64,000 nt of DNA from Eumeta japonica (GCA_005406025.1 BGZK01000290.1:1-64000); one strand, 5' to 3'. Counted from the first letter of the stretch, positions 1 through 13,320 are shown. Translations and numbers: made by a program. Notes: generated by a model not told the origin, from the letters alone.

Positions 1-869
1 ATTATATACGAACTACCAACACTAAATAATTCATTTGCATTAAGATAAAAAATGAAAATTTTGATGTTCTTAGGTGGATTTTCATTTTTCTCAGAAAATA
101 CGAAACATATGAAAGTGATCTTTGGTGATCCAATTTTTTAAGTTATTGACTTTGTCAGTTTCAGTTAAACAATTTATTACCTTTTACAACAGAGAAAAAA
201 CATTGAATATGAGTAACGTGATAAGCATTAAAGCAGAGATTTATTCTTTATATGCTAATGCGGCCGATATAAGCCTCAAAATTTTCTAAGTAGATTAATT
301 TATACAAACACTTCAAAACGCCAGTCGGTTTTTTTCTTAATTAATCTTAATTATGTATTTTAAACAAAAAGAAAAAACTGTTTCGTCGCTTACAACTTTA
401 AAAATAAACAAACACAATGCGTGTTTTAATATGCAGTGCCGCGGCGTACGCGGGTTGCTGAGTGCTAACCCACGTCATATTAATAGCATAATACTGTGTC
501 ACCTCAATACAAACTTTCGGGCATTAGTGTTTCTCTCTTAGAGACGAATACAAGGGCATTGTATTATAAGTGTAACATTGCAGTACAACTATAAAGTAGT
601 ATTCGTCAATTCAAAATAAGAAGCAAGAATAGTGACCATTCTCCGTTTTCTCTCGCAGAAGGTTAAAACTTCATCTACGTGCTAATCTGTGCACATTTAT
701 GGTGTGATTTCAAAACTAATACTGACCTTACTAGTAATTTTACGCAAAAACTTATTACGCCGCTCGGGACTGTCTACGTAAACGACTAAGCACTATGGAG
801 TTCGGTAGCACTCACGCGCATGTTGTATTTTGTCCTGAATTATCAACAAAAATTAAGTGACCTCTAAAG

Positions 870-1150
870 TTAATCTCTTTTTTTTCTCTCTTTTTTTTTT
901 AATAATATTAATATCTTCGGACATAGATACATCACCATCTGGTCCGAAATTAAGCAACGACGCTTGTACTATGTGTACTTTTGTACATTGATATAACACG
1001 TATATACTTTTTAATTTGTAACACCCAGAAACACCCAGACTCAAGACAAGCATAAATTTTTAATCAAATAATTAAATGTTTGTTTTGTGCGGTAATCGAA
1101 CCCAAGCCACGAGCATAGCAAGTAGGGTCACTAGCAACTTCGCATAAAAA
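870..1150 (-). mobile_element. tRNA-derived SINE
   Basis: On the minus strand a tRNA-like head (CTAGTGACCC..., then the B-box-like GGGTTCGATTACCGC) is followed by AAACAAACAT, CTTGAGTCTGGGTGTT, and a tail GTTGCTTAATTTCGGACCAG with ATGGTGATG, ending in an A-rich stretch. Head, body and tail match the layout I recall for lepidopteran tRNA SINEs. Divergence in the B box suggests an old copy. Confidence 0.65.
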
Positions 1151-1159
1151 AGGCAGTCA

Positions 1160-2470
1160 AATTCTCTATATAAATTATGATTTTATATGTCGAAATATAA
1201 AACTGTAGGAGTATTTTGGCTGCTTGTCATCTTGAGAATGTTAATCTTTTAAAGGTTTAGTAATTTTTGCTGAGTATAAAAGCATTTCTTTGGGCATAAA
1301 TGCTAAAAATGAGTCATTTTATTCCATTTTAATATTGTTAATTAAGTTTCCTTTTAAAGAGCAAAATAAAATACAATTTTGTGGCATCTTGTTTATTTAT
1401 CTCATCTTTGTAATGAGAGCGAAATTAATAAAAACAAAACACTGGCGAGATAGAAACATAGTAATTAATACTTTAAAGTGATTGTAAATTTAAACATGTT
1501 TCGTTACAAATGAGAAACTAACAATAAGAGATATGTCATCACGTTTAAAAAATGAATTGTACTCACAAATTTTAATAACAATAAACTATCAAAAGTTCTA
1601 AAATTTAAACATCCGTTGTATCATATACCCGACTGCAAAAAACAACGTTTAATGTGTCCACAAAATATATTATATGTCTTCTATCGCCGATGATTGTGGA
1701 CAAATTGTATTTGGTAATTGGCACAAGTTTTTACCAAAGAGAAAAGTAAAATAAAGGAATAATACTTTACGCTCTGTTTAATTAAAGCAAAAAGTGATAT
1801 AGTAAATCCGAATCTTATATATGTTAAAAAGATCCAATATTGCGATTCAAAGACCGTATAAAAATCAGCACATTAATAACACAAGAATAAAAGACTCCTC
1901 TGGGGCTGCGAATGTCTATGTGCCACGATGAATATCTACTCTCTGATAACTCACCTTATCGTTTGTCCCTCGATTATACAATAAAAAAAATGATAACTTT
2001 TAACGGCTGACGATGATCCGTCCTCTTTCAACTCGTAATTCTCATTATCTGCATGTCTATCTGTCTACCAGCCCCTTTTTAAATTGTCCGTGAGGCGATG
2101 TAATGTCAACCGGACGTGCATATATTTACCGTCTGTCGATATATGATTTTATATCGACGTTATGATGTCACATTTATTATTGTTTCTTTTCGTAATTTGT
2201 TAATATCATCTCGTTGTTGCTGTTAATTCATCTTCGATGACCACCTTCATCAATAAATAACCGATTGAAAAATATTTTCATACTACGATATCTACTTTTT
2301 CTCTATCTATAATACCTACATAATTTATTATAACATACGTTCTACATGTGAAATTCGTTACAGAATTTCAGTTCTATACCATAGAGTCTGACTGTGGAAA
2401 AGGCATCGTATTCGCTTAAATTCCACTTCGTGGCTGATAGAGGCGCTCAGACGGAGATAGGCCGTGACGA
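1160..2470. other. AT-rich stretch, no gene seen
   Basis: Only short composition-driven frames (for example 1290-1481). Nothing recognisable; 1-870 is similar. Confidence 0.5.
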
Positions 2471-2479
2471 ATGATACAG

Positions 2480-2880
2480 ATGAAGGGTCGTGTGTATCAG
2501 CGGCGCGGGCGGGGCCGGCGGGGCGGGACGAGGCGGAGGACAGGCGCCGGGGCGGTTTCGGTTCAATTAAAAATTCGACTTAGAAAACCTCCATTAATCA
2601 AGCGCCAATATTTCATTGTTAATTTTAACGAGTTTCTACCCCGCCCCTCCGCGACCGCGCCCCCCCCCCCTCCACCTGCCCCGCACCCCACGGTCCGTGA
2701 CTTCCCTCGGGAAATTTAACGTCCAATAAACGTTTTTGAGGAAAATTAAAAAAGTTTTCTTCGCAATTCTTTTCGTCGGGTTCGCAGTGAATGGGCGGGC
2801 GCGATGCTTATACTCTGGTTCCGCGATCCGGCACACACGCGCCCTCCAGCGAACACCACGAGACGTGTGGCGAGGATTCG
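2480..2880. other. GC-rich island with G-rich then C-rich tracts
   Basis: A G-rich tract (2500-2555) and a C-rich tract (2638-2695, with a run of ten C) flank an AT-rich core containing CTCCATTAATCAAGC and CAATTAAAAATTC. A second GC-rich part covers 2785-2880. Short ORFs here are products of base composition. Possibly a conserved regulatory element (inference). Confidence 0.4.
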
Positions 2881-3034
2881 AAACAAATCTGACTAAACTT
2901 CAAACAGCTAATTTATCGTAAAATGAAAATATCCAATTAATCATATTATGGATTTGAATCCGACTCAAATATATTTTTTTTAACCATTAAACATCAACTG
3001 CCTCTGAAAAGTCTCGCTATTGTATAACAAACCG

Positions 3035-3061
<27 letters not shown>
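3035..3061. repeat. (TA)n microsatellite
   Basis: Uninterrupted TA repeat, about 13 units. Confidence 0.95.
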
Positions 3062-3066
<5 letters not shown>

Positions 3067-3312
3067 ATAGAAATAATAAATTCATAACATTTCTTTATGC
3101 AAACCGCCCACACGAAGCCTGAGTTTAAAGCAGAAACATGTATTGGATGCTACCTACGGTAAGTATCGGCTTTTCCACTTTTTCGGTTCAGGTCGCCAGG
3201 TAATGTCCGACCTTCATAAATACTCTGTGTATATTAACACATAAAATTTTCATAAAATAAAATCACTAAAGCGACAAAGATTCCATTACAAAACAAAAAT
3301 TTTAACAAAAAT

Positions 3313-3796
3313 AACCGACTTCAAAAATACTATTCCAAAACAAAATAACATGCACTAAAAAGTAAAAAAATAATTGCATATTCTTCTACAACTTAATAAT
3401 CAACTTCTACTCATCAATTTGTAGGTACGATCTATGTGTTTACCACACAAGAAGATAGGTAGGCATCTACTCACTTCAAATTCAACTCAACACATACCTA
3501 TGAATAACAAACAATGATCAAAATGTTTTTCAAAGTTCTCCTAAGTAAAATGAAAGGAAAAATATTAGACTACTTAAAAGTCAATCAAATTATTACGATA
3601 ATATAATGTAGTTACATTCATTGTCATTTTTGGAATAGGTGTCAGCCAAGGAAACACTACAATATATCTAGCAATTGACGCCAGCTTTCGAATAAAAAAA
3701 ATAATTATCAAAATCGATTGACTCAGTCAAAAGTTCTGAGGAAATAAACATTGAATTGAATTGAGAACCTCCTCCTTTTTAATTTTGAAGTCGGTT
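3313..3796. mobile_element. AACCGACTTC terminal-inverted-repeat element
   Basis: AACCGACTTCAAAA at 3313 and its inverse at 3783-3796 bound a 484-bp AT-rich element with no ORF. Near the right end the minus strand reads GGAGGAGGTTCTCAATTCAA. I recall that combination from a very common insect, especially lepidopteran, repeat. Both ends are intact. Confidence 0.7.
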
Positions 3797-3799
3797 AAA

Positions 3800-5560
3800 A
3801 ATAAAACATGCTACAGAAACAACGATAACAGCATAAACCAATTTCGTATTCATTAAATTATTTTCGTTTAATTGGATTTAGTACGGCACTATATTACAAA
3901 ATATTATGTGCTGCTTTGGTATAAGAGGCGAATTATACCTTATCTTATTATGGACGTCATATAAAAGACCCTCAATTCTTTTTTTGCTATTTTTTTTATG
4001 CAAAATAACACGTCATGGTAAGGCTGCAATTCTTAAATCATTAATGGGTAGGTGTATGGCAATGTATGCTATAGTAGGGTGCTCACTTTTGATCCAAAGA
4101 TTGGGGTTCGACTTCTTGACACTTTAACGCAGTGATACAATTTCGATTTGATACCTTGGGTTCGAGTGACTGGAAATAGTTAATGTACACTTTGGTTACC
4201 CCGTATCGAAAATAAGTCGTGAGAGTTTATAAAATTACATAATAAAATTTATTATTAGGTACTGCTAAGATCTGGTGGTAAAGTTTTACCAGCAATATTC
4301 TATTTTTTATATATAAAATGGGGAACCAAACGAACAAGAATCGTTCTTGGCCCATATTTTTTTTTCTGTCACGGCCCCCGGGGCGCACAACCGAAAGACG
4401 GACTTTACCAAATTATCAAAACAAAATAGTAATTAAACGCGACGCTTTCCAAATTGAAAAATTATGAATTTCGAATTAATTCCAAACTTTCAAAGTATTC
4501 GTAAACATACTTTTTTTTTTCGCAACGACAAGGATTTCGATCTAGTCTTTTGTATAATTGTCCTGCCATAAAAAAGGGAGACGGTCTTCTAATTAAGAAG
4601 AAATTATTTCTACAACAAATAGATAAATGAAAAAATTAAAGAAAATATATTTTTCTCAAATTTTCGACCGTTGCTTTCAGCCATGATGCCGAATGTCTTA
4701 TCGAAACTTGTACCATTATTAACCAAATTATAATAATTTATGTTATTATGCATTAGTAGCTACATAAATATGATTATGTTGTTCGATCTTCCAATATTAT
4801 GAAGTTAATTTTTCTTTTGTCAATTTTTTTTTCTGATCCGCCGATTTAAGCACATTTTATTTCTCGCGTACTTGTTATTTTCGTTTTTGTCAAGTGAAGC
4901 TACTACATTTCTTTTAATCTATAAATACTAATATTACAAGTATTGATAGTTTGTTCATATATTTGAATGCGGCAATCCCAGGAGCTTAGGAGAGCTAACA
5001 ATCCGCTTTTAAAGAATATTTTTGCGTTGTATACCTTTGTTTGCTTAAAATATTACGGCTTATTAGTCTACTACATGCACTTATAAACGAAATATATATA
5101 CTCAATGTGTACGAAACACGCGTCTATAATCTAAATTTAAGGGAGGTAAGAACAAGGGTCACAACTATTACCACAGCATAAGGATATACTTAATACCAGT
5201 AACCGAACTCCTTTGATCTCGCCGTTTGCCGCCGCGTCCCAAGCCCTTACCTACCTAACCTTCTACGCCCAGGGTGTGGATTGTGGTATGGATATAACAT
5301 TTATTTTATATTTTTCTCTTTAACGATGCCATTCTTGGTTTTTCCTTGAATATTACCTCTATTTATCTGATATTTATATATGTATAAAAGAATCCTATCT
5401 CGTATCGCAAAGGATAATACATATGTATACATTTGATTGCAATTAGTTCAAACGTTTCTGAGATTAACTTAAACTGATATTCTATTGTACGAAGTGTTAA
5501 TTTGCAAAAATCCATAATTAGACGCTTGTCCGCAACTACGAAGCCCTATTCGACGTTCGA
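3800..5560. other. AT-rich stretch, no gene seen
   Basis: No coding signal. GGGGTTCGACTTC near 4104 is B-box-like but lacks a convincing tRNA or SINE context. Confidence 0.5.
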
Positions 5561-5700
5561 TATCTGTCAATCCTCTCGAATCAATATTCAATTCGTTGGA
5601 TAGGGATTCAGAGTGGAAGAACGGAATCGAGGGTCAGCGGTGGGTTGCACGCTGCATGTTAATGCATGTTGCAGGCAAGCGTTTCAAACTGATATTTAAT
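5561..5700 (+). repeat. CAATATTCAATTCG repeat, copy 1
   Basis: CGAATCAATATTCAATTCGT, GAGGGTCAGCGGTGGGTTGC and GCTGCATGTTAATGCATGTT recur in order at 13160 and, more diverged, at 55718. Unclassified dispersed repeat, non-coding. Confidence 0.6.
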
Positions 5701-6349
5701 GTTACTATATAAATTTATTCTTAAATCGCACATAGCTATAATACAATTTTAAATGTGTATTCAGCTCGAAGAGCATTGATGCATTTCGCAAAATTGCAAA
5801 ATTTTCTATTAAACAAAAAAAAGACAATAATACCCTCTGAACACTCTATTATCTATACTTAATAATATAACAAAGAGTACTTTTCTGAAAATCGAGTATT
5901 TTTTTTAAGGGGAAGACTACTTGCCGAAGGTAAAGAAAACAACACATCGTGAGGGAACCCACATTTCAAAGGAAAATACAATCTATTTACACGTGAAATG
6001 TATGAACTCGCAAGCTGTTACGGCCGTTATATCTATAAAATGACAACATTTTTTTCTCTGTCAGGGCATAAGTTAAAGACTATTGAAGATATCGACATGG
6101 AACTGTGTTCATTCGACGCGGAATCGTTCGTGTAAGGCTATAGGCTATTTATTTTAGAATTACACACACTGTTCGTCTTTCTTTATTTTCCTGACATATG
6201 ACGCCCAACAGAGCGGGCGAGTAATAGCTGAAATTTGACACAACTAACTTAGTGACGCGGGTACACAGCCGGTCTACCACCTGTAAGTACCCCATAACGG
6301 GAATAATGCTGTATGGAGTTACGGAACAATATTAATGAAGAAACATTTT

Positions 6350-6625
6350 ATACCCGTCGTACACCACACCGAGCCGAGTCTCCGGATGCGCACGTACAGA
6401 CGGGCGACCGCACCGCATAGGAACAGCCGGGACAGTCCGACCCCGCGGCGACCGCGACTTTCGGCGTACGGCGAGTTTTATGCGGTAATTTATGTTTATG
6501 CGCGTGTTCCATTCTGTAAATGGCACCGAAGTTATGCATAAAATACTCGGTGACACGTCCCTTTTTGTCTCTCGCGCATCCTTTTGACCCGACTTTATAT
6601 CCGGTCACTGTCATATTCGATGACG
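6350..6625. other. GC-rich island
   Basis: CpG-rich sequence rises sharply out of AT-rich DNA. Three overlapping short ORFs on both strands give no recognisable protein. Confidence 0.35.
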
Positions 6626-6629
6626 ACAA

Positions 6630-8980
6630 TATTTATAATATACTAGGCCACTTCCACTATTTTTTCCACTAATTCTAAAGGTTACCCATTTACAAATTAA
6701 ATATATGAATATATGCGTGTTACCCAGCTAACCACCCCATAGATTACATATTTTAGGTGCACCGACTTCCTCTCTCATATCTCACTATCGTGGCATATTC
6801 CCCGACGTCGCTTTTCACATTGCACCTTCATTTAATTATAACTTAATTATTTGATATTCGACATAGGAAGTTGCCGAGACATAATCGCCTGTCAGAAACC
6901 ACTTTGAGAAGACAGCTGACCTCGCCGATATATATGAAACTATATCAGTTTGAAGGTTTGTCCTTCAATCTCGGCCGAACAGCTGAATGAATTATAATTG
7001 AATTTAGTATAGTGGTTATATTTTGTTTTGGAATAAGACATCAGATACTTTTTATGCAAAATATTTAGAATTACCAAAAAAAAAGCAATAAGAAATCGCG
7101 GGAAAATATAATTCATGAAATAAGGCAATCGTTGCTAAATCCTAATTTGTAATTAGGGAAGTGGGCGAGTAAAGTTTAGTATAATAATATAGTACATAGT
7201 TTTAACACGTTTGACAGCCACACTTCCTGATTTCTTCTTAGGATTCCTCGTTTTGTCATCAAAATAAGGAATCCTGGATGCGCTAATCATCTAGCGCAAA
7301 AATCATGAGTCGACATCAACATGATTTGAACATCTTTAAACAGCTACAAACTAATAACAATTTAAAAATTTATATGATAAACTTTAAAGATCCATCAACA
7401 AAATTATTAGTGAAACTGATATTTATTTTATAAATTGAATACAAAAAAATAAATAACAATAACTATAAGAAATCAAATCCGATTCGAATAGTACGCATAT
7501 ATATACACTATCAATTACCAGCTCGCTTCGCTGGTGCGTTACGAATTATGAGAGTAGATTAAACAAAAATGGTGAAGGATATATGCATGGTGATTTATAA
7601 TGATCAAAGTGCTAAAACAATAAGTTAGTAACTTTTAACTGACGCCCTGACAACCAAAAATCTTTTTCATGATATATACATATATGCAGTTCACCTGGCC
7701 CCTTTTCTGGACATTATGGGTTTCCAAAGTAAATTAAAATAAAAAGTGGTGAATAATTTATGTTATTCAAAAAACAAGGAGACTAAAACCATCTACAAAC
7801 TATTTTACGTCAAGTGGTTTTTAACTGGTGCCCGAATAAAAAAAATCATTTACATATATATAGATATCGGTTGCTAAAAATTTTAAAAAAGACTTTTAAA
7901 GAAGCATAGCTTTGTTTCACAAGGAAATCGGCATGTACGTTATACAGTATTACTTTAAGGCTGTCATTGTTGCTGTAAGACGATAGCGCCCGGCCAAGGT
8001 CGAGAAGTCCGGTCTCATGTCAATCATTAAAGGAGGTCTTAAAACAGCTAACTAAAGCACAATATGGGACGATAAATATTAAGCTCCGCATGGCGGAGGG
8101 TGTCTATAGTGGATTACGACCTATGACCTCGAGAGAGATGTTCAAACACCGATACGGGCATAACAATCTGACACTCCAGATCAGTAATATACATTGTATC
8201 GTGACCAGCTTCAGAATATGAATTTATAGATTGTGAAGAAAGAGCAACACATTAAAAATAAGTTACTGTATTCCGCCGTTGTCGCTGTTAACTTTGATAC
8301 ATTCAATATTTTGTTAATCAAAAGGAAACACATCACATAAGGCTAATTTCTTTTAAACTTATTGGTCCCAATAACTAATAAGGAGCCGTTGATGTTGCTG
8401 TTGCTGATCTGAAGGGAATCAAAGACAAACTGGCGAGTTTATAAACACACCTATATTAGGCTAGGATTAGGTTAAATATATCCAATACGAAACTACTCGC
8501 AGTGACTGACAAGCAAATAAAGACAAATGGTTCCAATACGTGAAGTTTTTTTGGCTACCGTTTTTTTATCAGTTTTCTGTATCAAAAATAATTAATGTTC
8601 TGCATAAACTAGTACTCATATTATTTTATAAGCATATTATGTATATAACATAAGAAATTAGTAGTCCAAAAATTTTGCTTGACCTTAGAAAGTTGAGAAT
8701 AGAGCTCAACTTAAACGCTTTGTGTTATGAGGCGTGCAATAATCGAAATGTCACTATATTCCGCCGCTGTCGCTATCGCAATGTAATGCATTTAATAATC
8801 ATATATGTTAATGGCTTAAATTATTATTATTATTGCACAACTCGTATTATTAATACCAGCTCATGTAATACGCGTGCATAATACTAACGTGCATAGTCGG
8901 GTTCGCGCAATGTCGCGTTTTAGATGAGCTACTGTTCACGGTAATATTATATATTATGATAGCGTTTGTGAGTACCACCA
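6630..8980. other. AT-rich stretch, unclassified repeat-like patches
   Basis: No gene. TATTCCGCCGTTGTCGCTGT (8270) and ATTCCGCCGCTGTCGCTAT (8759) form a diverged direct repeat 490 bp apart. CAGCTCGCTTCGCTGGTGCG near 7520 looks repeat-derived. Confidence 0.45.
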
Positions 8981-8984
8981 CCTC

Positions 8985-9010
8985 AACGATTTCTAATTTT
9001 AGAAATCGTT
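8985..9010. other. Perfect inverted repeat
   Basis: AACGATTTCT and AGAAATCGTT are exact inverses separated by AATTTT, and are followed at once by the palindrome GTTACGTAAC. It lies at the left edge of a moderately GC-rich block (9.0-9.37 kb). Confidence 0.8.
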
Positions 9011-9727
9011 ACGTAACCCCCGATACGGACACTGTGTAACAACATGTCAGTTTTTCCACGGCGCCGGAGTACAGGTAGACCGTTGAATCGTGAATAGTTT
9101 GAGTCGTTAATTATTGATGAAATGCATTTTTTGAGCATAATACTTCTCATATATATGCGAAATATGGAATTTGTATTTCTGGCAAATTGCAGCGCGGTGT
9201 ACCGTGAGCGCCGCGTCGCCCCAGAACGGCATTTATTGCATTTTTGACGAGGAAACGGCAGTACTGCGCGTTCCCAAATGCAATATTCCACTTGAAAAGT
9301 TGTGAGCTCTTCTAAAAGTCACCTTGTTGCCTCCGAGGTGTTGGCGATGCCGGCCTGACGTCGAAACGGGGTATAAAGTAGAAAAGAAATATTTGATAAT
9401 GTAGAGTTACAGATCAATGGCGATAACTGTGATTTCATCTGCACGTATATAAAGTTGTTCCTATTATCCCCTATATATATCTTCTATTTATTCATACATT
9501 CACATTACATGAAGAAAAAGATTTTTTTCTTCATGTTAATTTTATATAATGTAATATAATCGTACTAAGATTCACATAACGCACTCGTCTGTATAATTTC
9601 AATATAATCCACGAAAAAATACGAGTAGTTATGAGATACATCAGGGGCTGAATTAAGTGCAGGATGAAACGATAATGGCCACTTTTTTGCCTTTGCTTAC
9701 GAAACCCTAAAGAAGTACGAGAAAGTT

Positions 9728-10462
9728 AAAAAAACCACCAAGAGTATATCGGACCACGCTCAGTGTAGGATCCCGTAGCCGTTACTATAAAGAAATGCAG
9801 TACACATGTAAAACTAGGTTATTATTCTTTTTTCATGTTTCCTGCACAGAGTAGGTATAAGTACTTTAATCACGTTATTTTAAACACTTACTACAGTCTC
9901 AAAATATAAAAATATGATGTGAAAAGTGCCAGCAAAAGAGCGTATGTTCATGGAATTTACGTCCTTTTGTTGAGAAACGCAGTTTTTTAGCAATAATTCA
10001 AAAACGGCATATTCTATCTTATTGAAAATAATTTTTGCCAAAGTTTTAATAAAGCGTTATTTTTGTAATTTTTTCATAATTGGACATACGCTTGAGAAGA
10101 TAGAGGAGGGGGACACAATTTATGCTACTTTCGAAGCGCTAATTTTCGAAAATATTCACTTTATAAAAAATTTCGAATAAATCTGAAAGTGGTTTTAAAA
10201 GTAGCATCGAAAGATGTGCCACACGTTGATGTTTACAGAAAAAAAATTGCTTTTATTACATGTATCGAATGCCCCAACATTGAATTATTTATTTTCAATG
10301 AATTACTAAACTAAGTAGCGGATTATACAAAACACTAATATTTCAAATTTTACCGATGTACATCTTGTAGTTTTTGAGTAGAATGCCTGTAACATAAGGA
10401 TGGATATGACGAAACTATAGGGGTTCTATTTTTGTCAATTTGGCTAAGGAACCGTAAAAAAT
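9728..10462 (+). mobile_element. GGTTCCG repeat family A, copy 1
   Basis: Opens with AAACCACCAAG...TCGGACCACGCTCAGTGTAG and closes with GGCTAAGGAACCGTAAAAAA. The interior matches 23785-24522 along its length (for example GTCCTTTTGTTGAGAAACGC). Non-coding. The ends match a repeat I recall from many Lepidoptera. Confidence 0.65.
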
Positions 10463-10887
10463 ACTTCTGTACAGTTATTATATCGGATTTTATAAAAAAA
10501 TTGAGTGCACCAGAGGACACCCCGTAAATGTGAAACACCAAAATTGTTGCATAGTGTATTATTATCATTCGAATGATTGGAATAAGATGAAAATGGCAGG
10601 TATTTCGAATGAAAAGAAGAACCTCATGATTTTTATTAACCACTTTTAATATTACTTTTCATCAGTTAACTCTGTTACAGTAGCACTAGAATTTGTTTCT
10701 CATAAGCTATCTTTTGATTCTATAAAAATTACAATTGGTCAATGATAGCTAAAATATGGAACGTACATTTTGGATGTAGTATTGATAATCACTCATTTTG
10801 GAAACTTTGTAAATTGTGACGAGATTTCAAAAATAGAAATCACTGTTTATTGTCATAAAAAACTTCATCTAGGGAGGAAATACACGA

Positions 10888-11085
10888 TCAGATGCACACG
10901 GTGTAGGTCAAAACTATGGTAAAACCAAACGTCTTCGAAGTGTGAGACCCTTGATATTTCCTCATGCCAACGTGGTATCTCCTCTACCTACGCACAGCGC
11001 TAAGCGCAGATGGCGTAGGCCAAAATCAAGCGTCTCTTGAATTTTGAGACGTCTTGGACTTACCCTAGTCTAACGTGGGTATAGA
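10888..11085 (+). repeat. Imperfect direct duplication, roughly 110-bp units
   Basis: GGTGTAGGTCAAAA, CGTCTTCGAAGTGTGAGAC and CAACGTGGTAT in the first unit recur as GGCGTAGGCCAAAA, CGTCTCTTGAATTTTGAGAC and TAACGTGGGTAT in the second. Unit lengths differ by small gaps. Confidence 0.55.
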
Positions 11086-11514
11086 TGTTTCACATCAAAA
11101 ATATATTGAGACTAAAATAGCAACCGATCACTGACCTTATACTGATAAGATATATATACAGAATATCTTTCGGCTTGACGGGACTACGTAGCAAAGATGA
11201 TTAACGATTTTCGAGTGAGGATTAAATTGACCGCTCCTAAAAAACACTGCCGATAAATTAACCATATGATAGATAAAAAAGAAAATTAATATTTAATATT
11301 ATACCGAACAATTAACTTTCTATGTCGTATTTGTATTGTATCATAAGTTCTCGTTTAATAGAAGGACGAACAAGCAAACGAAGTATGAACACACTTAAAA
11401 ATATTTTTCATAGACCACAGACATTGCGACCGCACGGCGTGGCAATTTAATTTAAAAATTATAAGTGTTCGGAATCGACCCCTTTCATGTTTTATTATAT
11501 ATGTGAATCAGCAA

Positions 11515-11665
11515 GTACGCGGGGCGTCGGCGTGGGCGGGGGGGGGGCGGGGGCGGGCGGGCGCGCGGGCGCCGATACCCGCTCTCTTATGGCCTCCATC
11601 AGCGGGGCGGGCGGCCTCTCGCTGAATATTCACTGTAATCGAGTCGGAGGCTAAGGGGCCTTATA
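11515..11665. other. GC-rich island with extreme G run
   Basis: A tract of G runs (up to ten G) at 11540-11560 could fold as a G-quadruplex. Beyond it are CAGCGGGGCGG, a TGAATATTCA palindrome and TAATCGAG. No ORF. Confidence 0.4.
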
Positions 11666-11669
11666 ATAA

Positions 11670-13155
11670 TCTAAAAGCTTTACCCTTTACGATATCCGAA
11701 TATTTTGAACGATCACCATTTATCTTTTTAGTGTTCCTCAACACAGCTGGAAAAGAAACTGAAGATTTATGTTAACGTTTCGTTTTCAGTCTGTTTACGT
11801 CGCATTGATTTTTGTGAAGTGTTTTTGACTTGTTAAAAAAAAACAAGAATCAAAAATTTTTCGGATAGAATAGAATGACTCTAGAAATACGTCATCAATG
11901 ATTAATATATTTTTTTGACATTACCACCCATTCTAAATACTGATTCATGTTGAGAAAAATGGGCAAAAAACGCAATGGTTCCTCTTTTTTCCTCGTGAAC
12001 AGAAAATATTAAATAATGAATAAAATTAGGACTACATTGAAAATAAACGAAGCGACCTGATAGCTGAGCAGTTTAATTTCATTGGTTTTTTTCATTAACA
12101 TATTCAGACACGGTGTAATAAATAGCCCTTATCATATAACTTTTTTTTAAAGAAACTTTTAAATTCATAAAATGACAAATTTTAAATTTCAGTTGAGATC
12201 TTATTATAAAAACACACAGTGCCTCTTGAATGATTTGTTAATTTTACTGAGACGGGTTTTATGAGCAGTAAGGTCGTTTTAAGATCGTGTTATCTCTCCT
12301 TTTTTGAAACAATTCCATAGTTCTCTTGACATATACCAGGGTCCCTGTATATATTTTTATGCTTACTTAAATATATTAATTTCCTTAAACTTTACTCTGA
12401 GAAAAAGAATTAGTCTCAAATTACAAAGAAGATGAATGGCTAACTTCTGCAACACATAAATCGTCTTAATATAGGGTGCGTGCTCCCGTAACCAAATTCT
12501 ATAGGTCATGAGACTATGAAAAGACATAATTTAACATAGTTCATATAAAGACATTTTAGTGATGTCCTTTGATAAGTGGCATTTGAACCCTATAAGCCGG
12601 ATTTTGGTAACAAAGGGTTAGGCACCTAGGACATGCGCTTTGGCAGATTAAAATTAAAAATCTGAGGAGTGCATATAACTGGCTGTTACGCTTACTATAT
12701 ATGGAATATGTAAAAATCATTAATTCAATTGATAGTCTCATCAACGGTGCTGCATTCACTATCACTAAATCGAAGTGCTGAGATATTTGGACAACTGTGC
12801 CACCATATCAATACTGCAGTGAACTACGCTTATATAAAAAAAAATGCTTTAAATAAAATACCGAACAGGACTCCGCTTGTTTATTTCTAAACGAGTGGGC
12901 CTATTTCGAGACAAACAAGAGAATTGACATAACATTAATTGATTGACGTATTGTATATAGATAAATTGCAAAGACGTACGTCATGAAAGGTGATTGAAGT
13001 CGTATCTCTCAGTAGTGTCAACACTCCTGACATCATAACAGAAGTGACTGTCTGGATTTTTCCTGAGTATGTGCTACTTTGCTCGAAATGTACGTATAAA
13101 TTATATTCTATTTGACGGACTAAGATAAATAAAATGTTAGAACTTGTATGGATGT
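11670..13155. other. AT-rich stretch, no gene seen
   Basis: A 69-codon minus frame at 12556-12765 is not recognised and lies in repeat-like sequence. Nothing else. Confidence 0.45.
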
Positions 13156-13159
13156 TTTA

Positions 13160-13320
13160 CATATCTCAATGCTCTTGAATCAATATTCAATTCGTTGGAA
13201 CGAAATACGAAATAAAAAAACAGATTTGAGGGTCTGTAGTGAATTGTATGCTGCATGTTATTACATGTCGCAGGCAAACGTCTAATCATGAATTTTCATG
13301 AAATAACAGTACACAATAAA
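13160..13320 (+). repeat. CAATATTCAATTCG repeat, copy 2
   Basis: Shares TGAATCAATATTCAATTCGT, GAGGGTCTG, ATGCTGCATGTTATTACATG and CGCAGGCAAACGTCT with copy 1, and TGATGAATTTTCA-like sequence with copy 3. Confidence 0.6.

Noticed and set aside
2471..2921. Three overlapping ORFs on both strands in the 2.5 kb island
   Set aside because: Arg/Pro/Gly-rich translations follow directly from G and C runs; no domain, splice or promoter support.
3140..3166. ATG followed by a short frame and a strong donor (ACG before GTAAGTATC), possible first exon
   Set aside because: Only seven codons, and several GTAAGT-type matches are expected by chance on two strands of 64 kb; no supporting promoter or acceptor downstream.
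4060..4190. B-box-like GGGGTTCGACTTC and CTTGGGTTCGAG, possible tRNA or SINE
   Set aside because: No A box at suitable distance and no cloverleaf; too weak to annotate.
6332..6629. Overlapping ORFs on both strands, up to 93 codons
   Set aside because: Mutually overlapping frames in CpG-rich DNA without recognisable protein features.
8450..8480. TTAGG-like words reminiscent of insect telomere repeat
   Set aside because: Only isolated words, not a tandem TTAGG array.
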